NCBI RefSeq assembly: GCF_905171765.1
Contig: NC_053393.1
Span: forward strand, 62,775,371 to 62,839,370
Reading direction: 5' to 3'
DNA from: Bufo bufo
Taxonomy: Eukaryota; Chordata; Amphibia; Anura; Bufonidae
DNA: 64,000 nt
Shown: positions 48,052-59,618 of the stretch, piece after piece
How the letters are laid out: each line of letters opens with the position of its first letter
How positions within the stretch are numbered: the stretch's first letter is position 1
Program-made: the position numbers and the translations under genes
The notes under the pieces: generated by a model
Told to the model about the DNA's origin: nothing
Databases searched by the model: none
Seen by the model: the letters and a program-made list of their open reading frames with translations, nothing else

Positions 48052-51000
48052 ATGGACATTTGGCACCACATTGAAAGTAAAAAGGCAAAAGCAGAAAATT
48101 TTAAATTTGATGATATGCAGGATAATGTTTTTAGTAGCGATAAAGCTATGGCAGATGTCTTTAGAGAATTAGAGGGACTGCTACAGAAACAACTCAGACA
48201 GTATTGGGAGATAAGGTCCCTACAGCAGTATATAGAACATGGTAAAATCCTTAAGGGGTTAATTTTGAATAAAAACCCCAGCACAAGATCTCCTGGATGA
48301 GGAGTTTGAGGGGGAATGGAATAGATTACTCTTTTCTCACTCCATCTCACTTATGCAACTCATAATTAAAAGGAGAACAGCACTATTGGAAGTGCTGAAT
48401 CAAAAAATTGAAAATTAAAAGACCACCTTGAAAAGTTCTCTAGAAATAGTGAATTTGAAATGTGGCAACAAAGACTCTGTAGTGGATTAGATAAAATTGA
48501 GAGTGAGATCATTAATAAAAAAAACTAAAAAACACCAGAATACACAGAGAAATCACCAGGGTGAAAGATCCAAGGAACAAGTTCCCTTATCACAAAATGA
48601 AATCCCAAAGGGGAAGAAAAAGGAAGGGGATAGGGATCGGCAGGGCTTATCAGACAGCTACTCAATCTCTGTGACCAACAGATATGAGGAGCTGTCTGAT
48701 CAGCATTTTTTAGATCATACCCCAGCACATCACAGAGCACGAATACGGCACAGAGAAAGGACACCTTCCAATCACAATTTAGAATCACTGACACATCACT
48801 ACAATTTAAGACCCAAGAGCACCTATCAATACCAAAACACAGGGAAAAGGCAACATCACATACCACAGAGACAGGATCACTATGCACCTCAAAAGATGAA
48901 CCACATAGAACAGCCAAGATATCAACACCCAAGGCACAGAGGAGGGTCAGAAAGACAAGACGAAGTAAGAGGAAGAGACACATACCACAAAAGACATCAC
49001 TAGTAACTAATCCCAGCCCAATAATCAATCTGAGTTCAATTACCTTTACCAAAACCCAAAATAATCTGTTAGAGAAAGGTTTGAAGTTTGCCCCCACCAA
49101 TAAGATGGATAAATTCTCTACATATATAGGAGTCCAAAAACTAATAAGGAACATCTGCCTTAAAAAATTTTATATCAAAAACCCAATCATGAGGAATGAG
49201 AAAGTGATAGCTGAGAAAACTACAAAAAAGATCAAAAATCCTAATAAAAACCTTCTAAAAAATAGGTCAAACATGTTCCCAAGCAGTGAAATCAGCAAAG
49301 AAATAGTAGCCTTTCAAAAGTGTGTAGAGGAAGATATATGTAAATTAAAGGCCAGACCAAGAGCCTCAAACAATCTAACCAGAGGAGAGTTTGAGGCATT
49401 AAAACAATTACAAAAGAACCATTCCATCACCATACGCCCCGCGGACAAGGGAGGTGCGGTAGTGGTGATGGACACAATTAATTACAATAGGGAATGCCTC
49501 CGACAACTTTCAGATGGGGTGACCTATCAAAAATTGGGGGGAGACCCCCTTGAGAGATTTGAGTTGGAGCTCAGGAGATACAGTATGGACGGATTGGACA
49601 ATGGTACAATATCACAGCAGGAACTGGATTTTATTTTGGGCATGCAGAGGAGGCTACCATGCTTCTACTGCCTGCCTAAAGTTCATAAAAATCCGAATGA
49701 TCCCCCAGGACGTCCTATCGTCTCAGGGATTGGATCCATTACATCCAACCTGTCCAAATATATAGATGTGCAGTTACAGCCAACAGTTAAGAAAACCAAT
49801 TCCTATATCAAGGATACGACCCAAATCATACAGATTCTGGAAAACCTAGATGTCCAGTCTGAATGGATTATGGGCACACTTGATATTCAATCACTTTATA
49901 CTGTGATTGATCATCACCAAGGAATTGATGCTGTAAAAATGCAACTAACAAGAGATGGCTCGTATGGAGCAATAAAAAAAGAGTTTATAACGAAAGGAAT
50001 AGAGTATATCCTGAGCCACAACTACTTTTTCTTTGAGGGGGAATTCTTCTTGCAGAAAAGGGGTACCGCCATGGGGACCAGATTCACCCCCAGCTATGCT
50101 AATTTATTCTTGGCCGAGTGGGAACATAACCACATCAAGCCGAGGCTGGGGACGGATCTGGCCCTGTGGCGCCGTTACATAGATGATGTGATCTTCATCT
50201 GGAAACAAAGTAAAGAAGAATTGGAAAAATTCCTAGAAATAATTAATATTAATAACTTAAATTTGGTCTTTACCTCAAACATACAGGAGAGCACCGAATT
50301 CTTGGATTTACTAATCACAAAATCTGGTAATAAATACATATGTGAGACGTTTCGCAAACCCACAGCTAGAAATAGCTATATTGATTTTTCTAGCTGTCAC
50401 CTGCCAAAATGGCTGACAAATTGTCACGAGGGTGTCGAGGACCATGCCTGACTCCGTTATACCCGGGGTCAGGAAGTCGCAGCGGTTGGCTGCACGCTCT
50501 ATTTAAGATAGGGCTGTTTTCCTTATGGTAGCTTTCTGGGTTTGCTTAGCAAACCCTTTTGGCTCACTCAGGGATCCGTAGCTCCTTCTCCTCAGCTGTT
50601 CCTTGTCCAGCACTCCCAGACCTCCTTATATTTCTCTCTCACACTTCTCTGGTTGCCAGAGATAGAGCTTCCTGCCTGGACATCTATTCTGACCTTCTGG
50701 AGCTGTGTTGCTGCGTTCGCTGGTAGTTGGTCCAGTACGCTACCCTCCAGATCCCTGTTGGACCTTTTTGGTTTATTGTGGTCGCCCACCTGGGTGTATG
50801 TGTTTGTATGTTTTGTCTGTCCTCTCCCTGGTGTTTCCCTCTTAGTGATAGTGGTGTGGACTAGCGATCCCACCGGCCTGTTCACTATCCAGGGCTCTTA
50901 TTAGGGAAAGCCAGGGTTTAGGCACGCGATCGCCGCACGGGTGAGGAACCCGTCTAGGGACGTCAGGGCAGTCAGGTGCCAGCCGCAAGGTGAGTTAGGG

Positions 51001-51984
51001 GTCACCACCTTTCCCTCTCCCTTGGGCAGGGCTTTCCCTGTTTTCCTCCCTGTGCGTGTCGTCGGTCATTACACAAATGTTCCCTCTGGTCAGTTCCGTA
51101 GGATAAAGCGGAACTGCACAGAGGGACACACTTTTGAGATAGAGGCCATTGAGATGAAAAGACAATTTATTGAAAAGGAATATCCTGAAAACTTAGTGGA
51201 GGAGTCACTGAATCAAATTAGGAAACTAGATAGAAGAGAGTTTTTTGAGAAGGAAGTCAACAAAGATAAAAATGAGAAAGATAAAACACAAAACAAAGAA
51301 GAAGCTATTAGGGTTGTTCTTCCATTTAATGAGAACTATAGGAAGATTCAGAAAATTATTAAAACCCATTGGCACCACGTGCTGAATGACAAAATTGTGG
51401 GACATCTACTTCTGACTGTTCCGACGATTACCTTCACTAGGGCACCTAATCTAGGTATTAAGGTGGCCCCTACTGTAAAACCTTGGAAACAGAACAAGTT
51501 GAGTCTTTCAGGAACCTGGCTGAGTCTGAAGGGTTTTTATAAATGTGGAAGGTGCATGGGTTGTAGAATGAATAAGAAACCCCGCCTGACGACGACTGTC
51601 CCCTCGATTCAGAATGATTTTAATTGGGAGATAGAAGATTGTCTTACATGTGACTCCAGTGGAGTTATCTACCTTCTCCAGTGTCCTTGCAATAGACAAT
51701 ATATAGGACGCACTAAGAGGCCATTCAAAAATAGAGTGGCCGAGCATATTGCTAACATCAGGAAGGGGTACGATAAACATTCCCTATCAAAACATTATAA
51801 AGACGTACACAACCAGGATCCATCCAGTCTGATGTTTGTGGCACTGGAGAAGGTGGAGAAACACTGGAGAGGCGGTGATTTTATTAGACAGATGTCTAGG
51901 ATAGAATCCAGACGCATTTATGAATTTGGATCTCTACAACCGAAAGGTCTTAATTCGGAGTTGGAGATTTTTGGATTCATGTAG
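48052..51984 (+). pseudogene. PLE polyprotein (RT + GIY-YIG), split by a solo LTR
   Basis: The N-terminal part (48,052-48,300 and 48,497-49,003) is frameshifted. The RT frame (49,081-50,421) is long and well preserved. It has IRPADKGGAVVVMD, CLPKVHKNPNDPPGRP, MGTRFTPSYANLFLAEWE and the catalytic RYIDDVIFIW. The frame breaks at WLTN, where the LTR enters, and resumes after 51,078 with PSGQFRRIKRNCT. The thumb/linker, CGRCMGC, the GIY-YIG core (VIYLLQCPCNRQYIGRT) and RGGDFIRQMSRIE follow, ending at 51,984. LTR plus duplication is 657 bp, a multiple of three, so both halves keep the same phase, but the LTR brings stop codons. The RT core and endonuclease residues are all present. Confidence 0.9.
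50422..51073 (+). mobile_element. Solo Ty3/gypsy LTR inside the PLE
   Basis: 652 bp, starts TGTCACGAGG and ends GGTCATTACA. The 5-bp duplication CAAAT flanks it (50,417-50,421 and 51,074-51,078). It belongs to the family of the LTR at 19,662-20,305, matching along its length with scattered differences. A TATA-like CTATTTAAGAT lies near 50,498. Its internal region was deleted by recombination. An ATG at 50,941, within the LTR, opens the same frame as the downstream PLE endonuclease (347 residues to 51,984). Confidence 0.93.
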
Positions 51985-52070
51985 GTTGGGTGTCTTGTGG
52001 CCGACGGCACGTCGCATGCTAGGCCGTTTATCGGCGCTGCGACGTGTCCTTGGCTCCTAGATACCCACCC

Positions 52071-52598
52071 TGTCATGGTCTTACCTTCTTGCTGTTCTCC
52101 TTCGTTTGACATGTGCTGGCGGCCATCTTGGTTTCTGGGTTTCTTGTAGCCTTCCACCCTGCGGCTCCTCCTTCCCACTGGGAGGAGCTGGATGCCTAGC
52201 TCATATATATAGGAGGTCTGTGGCTTCAGTTCCTTGCTTGGTCCTCCTGTGTTCACATGCTTCTAAGACTGCTGCTGCTTCTGGTTCCTGATCCTGGCTT
52301 CGTCTGACTACCCTGCTGGTTCCTGATCCTGGCTTCGTCTGACTACCCTGCTGGTTCCTGATCCTGGCTTCGTCTGACTACCCTGCTGGTTCCTGATCCT
52401 GGCTTCGTCTGACTACCCTGCTGGTTCCTGATTCTGGCTTCGTCTGACTACCCTTCTGGTTCCTGATCTCTGGCCTCTCAAAGACTCTGCTTCGGTTTCA
52501 CCATTCGTTTGGACTTTTGCTTTACAGCTTTATTTTCAATAAAGCCTTCTTATTTTCACTTATCTCTTGTTGTACATCTGGTTCATGGTTCCGTGACA
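52071..52598 (+). mobile_element. 5' LTR of sushi-type Ty3/gypsy element
   Basis: 528 bp, starts TGTCATGGTC and ends TTCCGTGACA. The preceding CACCC (52,066-52,070) matches CACCC after the 3' LTR (59,614-59,618). A TATA-like TATATATA stands at about 52,204, an AATAAA at 52,538-52,543, and five 35-bp units (CTGGTTCCTGATCCTGGC...) run from 52,281 to 52,455. It is nearly identical to the 3' LTR, so the insertion is recent. Confidence 0.97.
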
Positions 52599-52611
52599 TT
52601 AGGACCAAGCC

Positions 52612-53601
52612 ATGAGTTCTGACGGTACAGGGCCATCCTCGCTACCCATGCTGGTTGCCAGACTTGATCAGCAGGATCACCTGTTGGGTCGGTTCGCTGT
52701 GGCGTTGCAAACCCTGCTTGAACGCACGGCTCATTTCGCTCCCGTTGCCGATGGGTCGGTTGTCGCTCCTACTGCCACTCCGGTTGTTGCGCCAGAGTCT
52801 ACCCCGACACCTGTTGTTGCGCCTGCGGTGTTTCGGAGTATGACCGGTTCTGCCCCTCTTCCACAGCGCTTTGGGGGAGAGCCAACTCAGTGCCGAGGTT
52901 TCCTTAACCAGGTGGGCATTTATTTCGAGTTGCTGCCACATGCCTTTCCTACTGAGAGATCAAAGGTGGGCTTCTTGATCTCGCTGCTCTCGGACAAGGC
53001 CTTGGCCTGGGCCAGCCCTTTATGGGAGAACAACAATCCGGTGGTTGCCGAGTTTTCCGGTTTTGTTGCTTCTCTTCGGAAGGTATTCGATGTGCCGGCT
53101 CGTGCTGCCTCTGCTGCGAAGCTCCTTATGTCCATCAGACAGGGTTCACGATCCGTAGCTGAATACGCCATTGAGTTTCGTACCCTGGCAGCAGAGGTGG
53201 GCTGGAATAATGAGGCTCTGGTCGCTGCTTTCTCTCATGGTCTCTCGGATGCCTTGAAGGATGAGGTTGCAGCTAAGGACCTACCAGTGGAGCTCGAGTC
53301 TCTTATTTCTTTCCTGATTTTGATTGACACCAGACTCAGGGAGAGACCTTCCTTTAAGGAGAGCCTGCGGAGGTCTTCTAACAGATTGGCGCCTACGTTT
53401 GCTGTCCCACCCGTGCCTCCCTCTCCTCCCATGCCTCCTGGGGATGACTTGTCTGGGGGTGAACCCATGCAGCTGGGGTTTGCTCGCCTGTCCGAGGGGG
53501 AGAGGGTACTCCGGAGACGCGAGGGTCGATGCATGTACTGTGGTCTCGGTGGGCATTTTCGGTTGGCATGTCCGAACCGTCCGGGAAACGCTTGTACCTG
53601 A
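52612..53601 (+). CDS. Gag of sushi-type gypsy retrotransposon
   Basis: Gag assembles the particle and binds the RNA. The 329-residue frame starts 13 bp after the LTR at a clear ATG. The central part has [21 protein letters not shown] and [11 protein letters not shown], typical of sushi-class Gag and of the domesticated genes PEG10 and RTL. One CCHC knuckle, [15 protein letters not shown], lies near the C-terminus. The stop (TGA 53,599-53,601) lies inside the frameshift stem. No internal stop or frameshift is seen. The Pro-rich linker ([11 protein letters not shown]) precedes the knuckle. The neighbouring pol is in the -1 frame. Confidence 0.95.
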   Translation: MSSDGTGPSSLPMLVARLDQQDHLLGRFAVALQTLLERTAHFAPVADGSVVAPTATPVVAPESTPTPVVAPAVFRSMTGSAPLPQRFGGEPTQCRGFLNQVGIYFELLPHAFPTERSKVGFLISLLSDKALAWASPLWENNNPVVAEFSGFVASLRKVFDVPARAASAAKLLMSIRQGSRSVAEYAIEFRTLAAEVGWNNEALVAAFSHGLSDALKDEVAAKDLPVELESLISFLILIDTRLRERPSFKESLRRSSNRLAPTFAVPPVPPSPPMPPGDDLSGGEPMQLGFARLSEGERVLRRREGRCMYCGLGGHFRLACPNRPGNACT

Positions 53602-53645
53602 GATCCTGTCGGGGGCAGATCTTGGGTGGAGTCTCCTCGTCCCCG
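53583..53645 (+). promoter_or_regulatory. Programmed -1 frameshift signal at the gag-pol overlap
   Basis: The heptamer G GGA AAC (53,583-53,589) is in phase with the gag codons. Six nucleotides later a 10-bp stem forms: 53,596-53,605 (ACCUGAGAUC) with 53,618-53,627 (GAUCUUGGGU), including two G-U pairs. Loop bases CGGGG (53,610-53,614) can pair with CCCCG (53,641-53,645), giving an H-type pseudoknot. Slippage puts ribosomes in the -1 frame used by pol. The same heptamer is known from PEG10. Confidence 0.85.
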
Positions 53646-54610
53646 GTTTCCCGTGTTGACAAACCACTGATCACTGTTGTCCTCTCCTGGGTCGGGGGCT
53701 CGGTGACGACCCAGGCGTTGGTGGACTCTGGTGCTGGTGGTTTGTTCATTGATAGTGTGTTCGCTGCCGCCAATTCCATTCCTCTGCAGGCTCGAGGTTC
53801 CCCACTGGCTCTTGAGGCGATAGACGGCAGACCCCTTCTGTCGTCACACGTGACTCATGAGACCCTTCCAGTGGGGATAGCCATTGGTGCCGTTCACAGA
53901 GAGTCGGTCTGCCTCCAGGTTATTTCGTCTCCACACTACTCGGTGGTCTTGGGCTACCCCTGGCTCCAGAAGCATAATCCGACTTTCGATTGGAGATCGG
54001 CCGAGATCCTCTCGTGGTCACCGCAGTGTGGGGCTAGTTGCATCCATGGGTCTGTCAAGTTGCTGTGTACTTCCTCGGACTCTCTGTTGCCTCCTGAATA
54101 TGAGGAGTACCGGGATGTATTCGATAAGGTGCGCGCGGTTGCCCTACCTCCACACCGCCCATACGATTGTGCCATAGAGTTACAACCTGGTGCCGTTCCT
54201 CCTCGTGGCAAAGTCTATCCACTGTCGGTAGCGGAGAATGAGGCCATGGAGGAGTACGTGAGGGAGGCGCTTTCACGCGGACACATTCGCAAATCCTCGT
54301 CCCCGGCAGGGGCTGGATTTTTCTTTGTGAAAAAGAAGGGCGGTGAGTTGAGGCCTTGCATCGATTACAGGGGTCTCAATCGCATCACGATCAAGAACGC
54401 TTACCCGATACCCTTGATTTCCGAGCTGTTCGATCGCCTTAAAGGGGCCACGGTCTTTACCAAACTCGACCTGAGGGCGGCATATAACCTGGTAAGGATC
54501 AAGGCGGGCGATGAGTGGAAGACCGCGTTTAACACCAGGACCGGTCATTATGAATCCTTGGTTATGCCCTTTGGGTTGTGCAATGCGCCCGCAGTCTTTC
54601 AGGAATTCAT
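53586..54610 (+). CDS. Pol part 1: protease and N-terminal RT of the gypsy element
   Basis: Reached by the -1 shift, this frame is open from 53,529. It contains the aspartic protease active site [13 protein letters not shown]. The RT fingers/palm follow with [28 protein letters not shown] and [17 protein letters not shown]. It ends where an 18-bp duplicated target (54,593-54,610) begins a PLE insertion. Translation would run on into the insert to 54,695 and stop. The catalytic YLDD lies in the second part at 56.8 kb. The fragment itself carries no frameshift. Confidence 0.93.
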
Positions 54611-54748
54611 TTCAGGAGACCAAAAAGGGGAGGGGATTGGGACCGGAAAATATTGCAGAGAGAGACTTGGTGGATATTCCACCTTCAAACTGTAGCTCCA
54701 AAGGGTCTAAATGAACAATTGTCATTTGGTTGCTACATTGAACCGTGA
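54611..54748 (+). pseudogene. PLE GIY-YIG endonuclease C-terminal remnant
   Basis: Forty-five codons plus stop reading [17 protein letters not shown] and APKGLNEQLSF. These match the C-terminal RGGD...APxGLN segment of the PLE endonucleases at 3.2 kb and 51.9 kb. It marks the 5' truncation point of this insertion. Confidence 0.88.
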
Positions 54749-56154
54749 TATACTACTCTGCATCTCAGTGATAGTGTCCGGTCGCCCCTGTAGCTACCCC
54801 TTGAGTATGTGGGCAGGACTGTAATAATAATATATATTTAACATCAAAAATATATATTTTTTCTTAAAAATTATAAATGACTCTGTTGGAGTGACATATT
54901 GAATGAGATCACTATACCCCCTATTGGGAACTTATGGAAAGAGGCACCTTTTAATGGGGTTGCGTTGAAGCAATCAATTAACAACGACAGCTATCTGAGG
55001 AATCACCTTAAAAACTCTAATATTCCATTAGGCAAACCGCAGACCAAGCGGACCAATGGAAAACATTCTTTATCTCTATGGGAGCAGAGGTGGAGCTTAT
55101 TTGCCCTTTGACCCCATCTCTGTATCTCATTAAAACACGCACCTCAAATATGTGTAGTGGAGACTATATGCCGCCTGAAACATAATAGGGGAAGGCGGCG
55201 CTCCGACAGGCCACTGAAAAATGAACGTACCTCGACTTTATTATTGTAAGTAACGCGTCGTCTTGGTTGCCTGGCAGCAGGAATTTGCATCCACACTAGG
55301 CGTCATAGAAAGGAATAGAAGCACGTGACTATGGGCGGAACAGCCGATGCATCACGTGACTATGACGCGATTTGACAACGAGGGGGCGTTGATTGGAGGC
55401 GGGGCTTCTCGGCTTTTTAAATGACCCGCGAATATGGCCTCATTGCCACTGCTACACGCGGGACGCCAGGGAGCACCCTCCATCCATTCCCATCTGGAGA
55501 CAGTTATCATCACGACTGGACAGATAAGCCGCTTATTTCTTGATGCTTGTATATCAGATTGACATAAGCACTAGATGAGCAACGTTGCGCTGATTTTTTT
55601 AATGTCCGCTAGTGACACCACTAGTGGGAGATCGGCTACAATGTACACTAAGTAGATACTATCAATTGACGCAATGCATTTATCATTGGAGGTATACTGA
55701 ATAGATACTTCTAGTCATTGTGATGCATTCATGAATATACTACCATTGGTTTGCTAGGTTTGGATTGTAGTCCTACTGACAAGTACCATCTTGTCTAAAT
55801 AGAGACTGGTGACCTCTGGTTATTCCTGATTTAATCTCTAGGCTTAGACACCCTAACCTGGATACTGGTGTGTATTGAACACTGAACACATTACACACTA
55901 TTGAATTTAAATATCAGGAACTACCACAGGCCATGCAAAATAGAGGGTGATTTTTGCCTTTACTATTATAACGTTTGGCTGATTGGAGGCCACATAATAA
56001 CCTACCTATATACTCTATTTGCTGCACAGTTGTCCATTGCCAGGGAGACTGTATAGGCTTATTGGGTATGGTATATTAGTGTGTCCTCTATGACCCCTCT
56101 GTTTTGTCTGAATGACTGAGCCCAACTGAGGGGCTCGTTTGATATAATCTATTT

Positions 56155-56197
56155 GTCCCCTGACGAATCAGGTTGCACTGAGGAAACGCGTCGGGAC
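56155..56197 (+). ncRNA. Hammerhead ribozyme motif, best formed in the window
   Basis: GUCCC (56,155-56,159), CUGACGA (56,160-56,166), stem II UCAG/CUGA closing GUUGCA, GAAA (56,183-56,186), CGCG, UC with predicted cleavage after C56192, then GGGAC. GUCCC and GGGAC give a perfect 5-bp stem I. H17 is C, the preferred base. The ACGCGU palindrome for a dimeric stem III is intact. Confidence 0.85.
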
Positions 56198-56754
56198 GTT
56201 ACTACCATTTGAATATGTACATTCTTGGTACATCATGATATTTGATTATATATTTTATCGTGTATGAATCTGCTTAGGCATCACAGGTGACGTTACATTG
56301 TGATTTCACCTGTTCTTGTTTCAGCACACTCACCTTTGCCAGCTTTCCCTTCCTTTCCCCTTGTGGTTAAGGATACCATCTATAGGACCATATTCTGGCT
56401 ATCGGGCAAAGCTGGGCAGTCCACAACTAGGGAGGGTGCAAATAGGGATATTGTGGCAGATAGGAGGGAGGATATAGTGAGAGACAGGGCTGTTTAGGGA
56501 TATTGACCCAGCGCTGTGTCTTTCTACCTTGGTACCTGGCTACCCTTCACCCTATCTGATCACATTATTACTGTCCCTTTTTGGTCCCTTCCCATCTCCG
56601 CCCATTTATTATAGGAGAACAGTGTAACTAGTGGCAACTATTTAGTATTGTCAAGTATAGTAGGGCCCATTATTTTATCTACAAACATTAATAAATGTTA
56701 TGTTTTAAATTCAAATAAGCTACCCATTTATTGTGAAGTCTTTCAGGAATTCAT

Positions 56755-59074
56755 CAACGATGTTTTCAGTGACCTGTTGCAGCAGTGTGTGGTGGTCTAT
56801 TTGGATGACATCTTGGTATATTCTGAATCCATGGAGGCCCACATTCTGGATGTCAGACGAGTGTTGCAACGGTTACGAGAGAACAAGCTGTTCGGTAAGC
56901 TTGAGAAATGCGAATTTCACCGATCCCAGGTAACCTTCTTAGGTTACATCATTTCCGCTGAGGGGTTCTCCATGGATCCTGAGAAGGTTTCGGCTGTCTT
57001 ACAGTGGCCCCAGCCCAGTGGTCTTCGTTCCCTGCAGCGCTTTTTGGGCTTCGCCAATTATTATCGGAAGTTCATCAGGGACTTTTCCATGCTGGCCAAG
57101 CCTCTCACGGATCTGACCAGGAAGGGCAGTAATTCCCAGGTCTGGCCGCTCGAGGCCATCCGAGCTTTTGAGGCCCTAAAGTCCGCTTTTGTGTCGGCTC
57201 CGATTCTGTCGCATCCCAACCCTGGGTTGCCCTTTGTCCTCGAGGTGGACGCGTCTGAGACGGGAGTAGGCGCCCTTCTGTCTCAGCGTAGAACACCAGA
57301 TGGTCCTCTGCTTCCTTGTGGGTTTTACTCCCGGAAACTGTCTTCCGCGGAGTGCAACTATCAGATTGGTGACAGGGAGTTATTGGCCATCGTGCAGGCC
57401 CTTAAAGAATGGAGGCACTTGCTCGAGGGTTCGGTGGTTCCGGTTCTCATCCTGACAGACCATAAGAATCTGACCTACCTTTCTGAGGCCAAGAGATTGA
57501 CACCACGTCAGGCCAGATGGGCTCTGTTCTTGTCACGTTTTAATTACGTGGTCTCCTACCTACCCGGTTCCAAGAACATCAGGGCGGATGCCCTATCACG
57601 GCAGTACTCCGAGCTGTCCAGGGAGGAGTCGATTCCGACTTCGGTCATACCTCCGAATCAGATCCTGGCCGCCATTCGCACCAGCCTGACCTCTCCCCTG
57701 GGTGAGCAGATTTTGGCGGCTCAATCTGGTGCTCCCTCTGGGAGACCCAACGGCAGATGTTTTGTGCCTGAGGAGTTGCGCACTCGGTTGTTGCGAACCT
57801 ACCATAACTCCAAGACCGCGGGGCATCCTGGAAAGAATCAGCTGTCCTGGGCTGTTTCACGTCTGTTCTGGTGGCCTTCCCTACGTTCCGACATCGCCGC
57901 ATATGTAGCGGCATGCTCCGTTTGTGCCCAGAGTAAGTCCCCTCGGCACCTTCCGTTGGGCCTTCTGCAACCCATAGCCACCGGGGAGCGCCCATGGTCA
58001 CACCTGGGGATGGATTTTATTGTGGACCTCCCTGCATCCCGAGGCCATACGGTCATTCTCATGATTGTGGATCGGTTTTCCAAAATGTGCCACTGTGTTC
58101 CTCTCAAGAAGTTACCCTCTGCACAAGAGTTGGCCACGATTTTTGCCAGGGAGGTCTTCCGGTTGCACGGTTTGCCCAAGGAGATTGTGTCGGATCGGGG
58201 GAGTCAGTTTGTGTCCAGGTTCTGGCGCGCCTTTTGCTCCCAGTTGGGGCTTCATCTCTCCTTCTCCTCGGCCTACCACCCTCAGTCCAATGGGGCCGCA
58301 GAACGATCCAATCAGGCCTTGGAGCAATTCCTTCGTTGCTATGTCTCCGATCACCAAGACAATTGGGTTGACCTTCTGCCTTGGGCTGAGTTTGCCAGGA
58401 ACACGGCGGTGAACTCTTCCTCTGGGACGTCTCCCTTCATGGCCAATTATGGGTTCCAACCTGCCGTGTTACCGGAGGTATTCTCTCCCCAGGATATTCC
58501 GGCTGTGGAGGATCACCTTTCCGTCCTACGTGCTTCTTGGGTACAGATCCAGAAGTCCCTTGAGGCCTCTGCGCAGCGCCAGAGACTCCAGGCTGATCAC
58601 AGACGAGCGCCTGCTCCTTCCTACCAGGTCGGAGACCGTGTATGGTTGTCCACCCGCAACCTCAACCTTCGAGTGCCCACTCCCAAGCTGGCGCCTCGCT
58701 TTGTTGGTCCCTTCCGAGTGCTTCGCAGGGTAAACCCGGTAGCCTATGCCCTTGCACTTCCTCCTGGCATGCGGACCTCTAACGTGTTTCATGTCTCCCT
58801 GTTGAAGCCACTGGTGTGTAATCGTTTCACTTCCTCAGTTCCTCGGCCTCGTCCGGTCCGAGTGGGCAATCATGAGGAGTATGAGGTGAGCAATATCCTG
58901 GACTCACGCCTGGTCCGCGGTCGGGTGCAGTTTTTGGTCCATTGGCGTGGTTATGGTCCAGAGGAGCGTTCCTGGGTTCCCTCCGCAGATGTCCATGCTC
59001 CTGCCTTGCTCCGAGCCTTCCACGCACGCTTCCCTCAGAAACCGTTTTTTGCTCCGCGGAGGAGGGGCCCTTGA
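56755..59074 (+). CDS. Pol part 2: RT catalytic site, RNase H, integrase, chromodomain
   Basis: The frame continues the interrupted pol and reads open for 773 codons. The RT active site YLDD is at 56,798-56,809. RNase H (FVLEVDASETGVGALLSQ) and the integrase follow: zinc finger H...H...CSVC, then MDFIVDL, SDRGSQF and HPQSNGAAERSNQ with the DDE residues. A GPF module (PRFVGPFRVL) precedes the C-terminal chromodomain (FLVHWRGYGPEERSWVP). The reading from 56,648 starts in PLE sequence and is not the native start. Apart from the PLE insertion I see no lesion, so the element was probably intact when hit. Confidence 0.95.
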
Positions 59075-59085
59075 GGGGGAGGTAC
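59071..59085 (+). promoter_or_regulatory. Polypurine tract before the 3' LTR
   Basis: The pol stop TGA overlaps GAGGGGGAGG, directly before TGTCATGG of the LTR at 59,086. This is the expected primer site for plus-strand DNA synthesis. Confidence 0.75.
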
Positions 59086-59613
59086 TGTCATGGTCTTACC
59101 TTCTTGCTGTTCTCCTTCGTTTGACATGTGCTGGCGGCCATCTTGGTTTCTGGGTTTCTTGTAGCCTTCCACCCTGCGGCTCCTCCTTCCCACTGGGAGG
59201 AGCTGGATGCCTAGCTCATATATATAGGAGGTCTGTGGCTTCAGTTCCTTGCTTGGTCCTCCTGTGTTCACATGCTTCTAAGACTGCTGCTGCTTCTGGT
59301 TCCTGATCCTGGCTTCGTCTGACTACCCTGCTGGTTCCTGATCCTGGCTTCGTCTGACTACCCTGCTGGTTCCTGATCCTGGCTTCGTCTGACTACCCTG
59401 CTGGTTCCTGATCCTGGCTTCGTCTGACTACCCTGCTGGTTCCTGATCCTGGCTTCATCTGACTACCCTTCTGGTTCCTGATCTCTGGCCTCTCAAAGAC
59501 TCTGCTTCGGTTTCACCATTCGTTTGGACTTTTGCTTTACAGCTTTATTTTCAATAAAGCCTTCTTATTTTCACTTATCTCTTGTTGTACATCTGGTTCA
59601 TGGTTCCGTGACA
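59086..59613 (+). mobile_element. 3' LTR of sushi-type Ty3/gypsy element
   Basis: 528 bp, same length as the 5' LTR. Only two differences were found: 52,433 t against 59,448 c, and 52,442 g against 59,457 a, both in the last 35-bp unit. The target duplication CACCC follows at 59,614-59,618. AATAAA is at 59,553-59,558. Confidence 0.97.
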
Positions 59614-59618
59614 CACCC

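Larger units (their letters stand above)
54611..56736 (+). mobile_element. 5'-truncated PLE inserted in the gypsy RT
   Basis: A 2,126-bp insert with an 18-bp duplication AGTCTTTCAGGAATTCAT (54,593-54,610 and 56,737-56,754), a length usual for PLEs. It starts inside the last 45 codons of the PLE endonuclease: [16 protein letters not shown], stop at 54,746-54,748. The rest is 3' non-coding sequence, including a hammerhead motif at 56,155-56,197. The reading 54,899-55,111 inside it has no recognised motif. No RT is present, so it was dead on arrival. Confidence 0.92.

Noticed and set aside
48525..49154. 209-residue minus-strand frame
   Set aside because: Antisense to the frameshifted PLE N-terminal region; Cys/Leu/Phe-rich peptide without motif.
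53393..53779. Minus-strand frames across gypsy gag and pol
   Set aside because: Shadows of GC-rich coding sequence on the plus strand; several others occur at 52.6-59 kb.
54899..55111. 70-residue frame in the inserted PLE
   Set aside because: It lies after the endonuclease stop and has no motif; probably 3' non-coding sequence.
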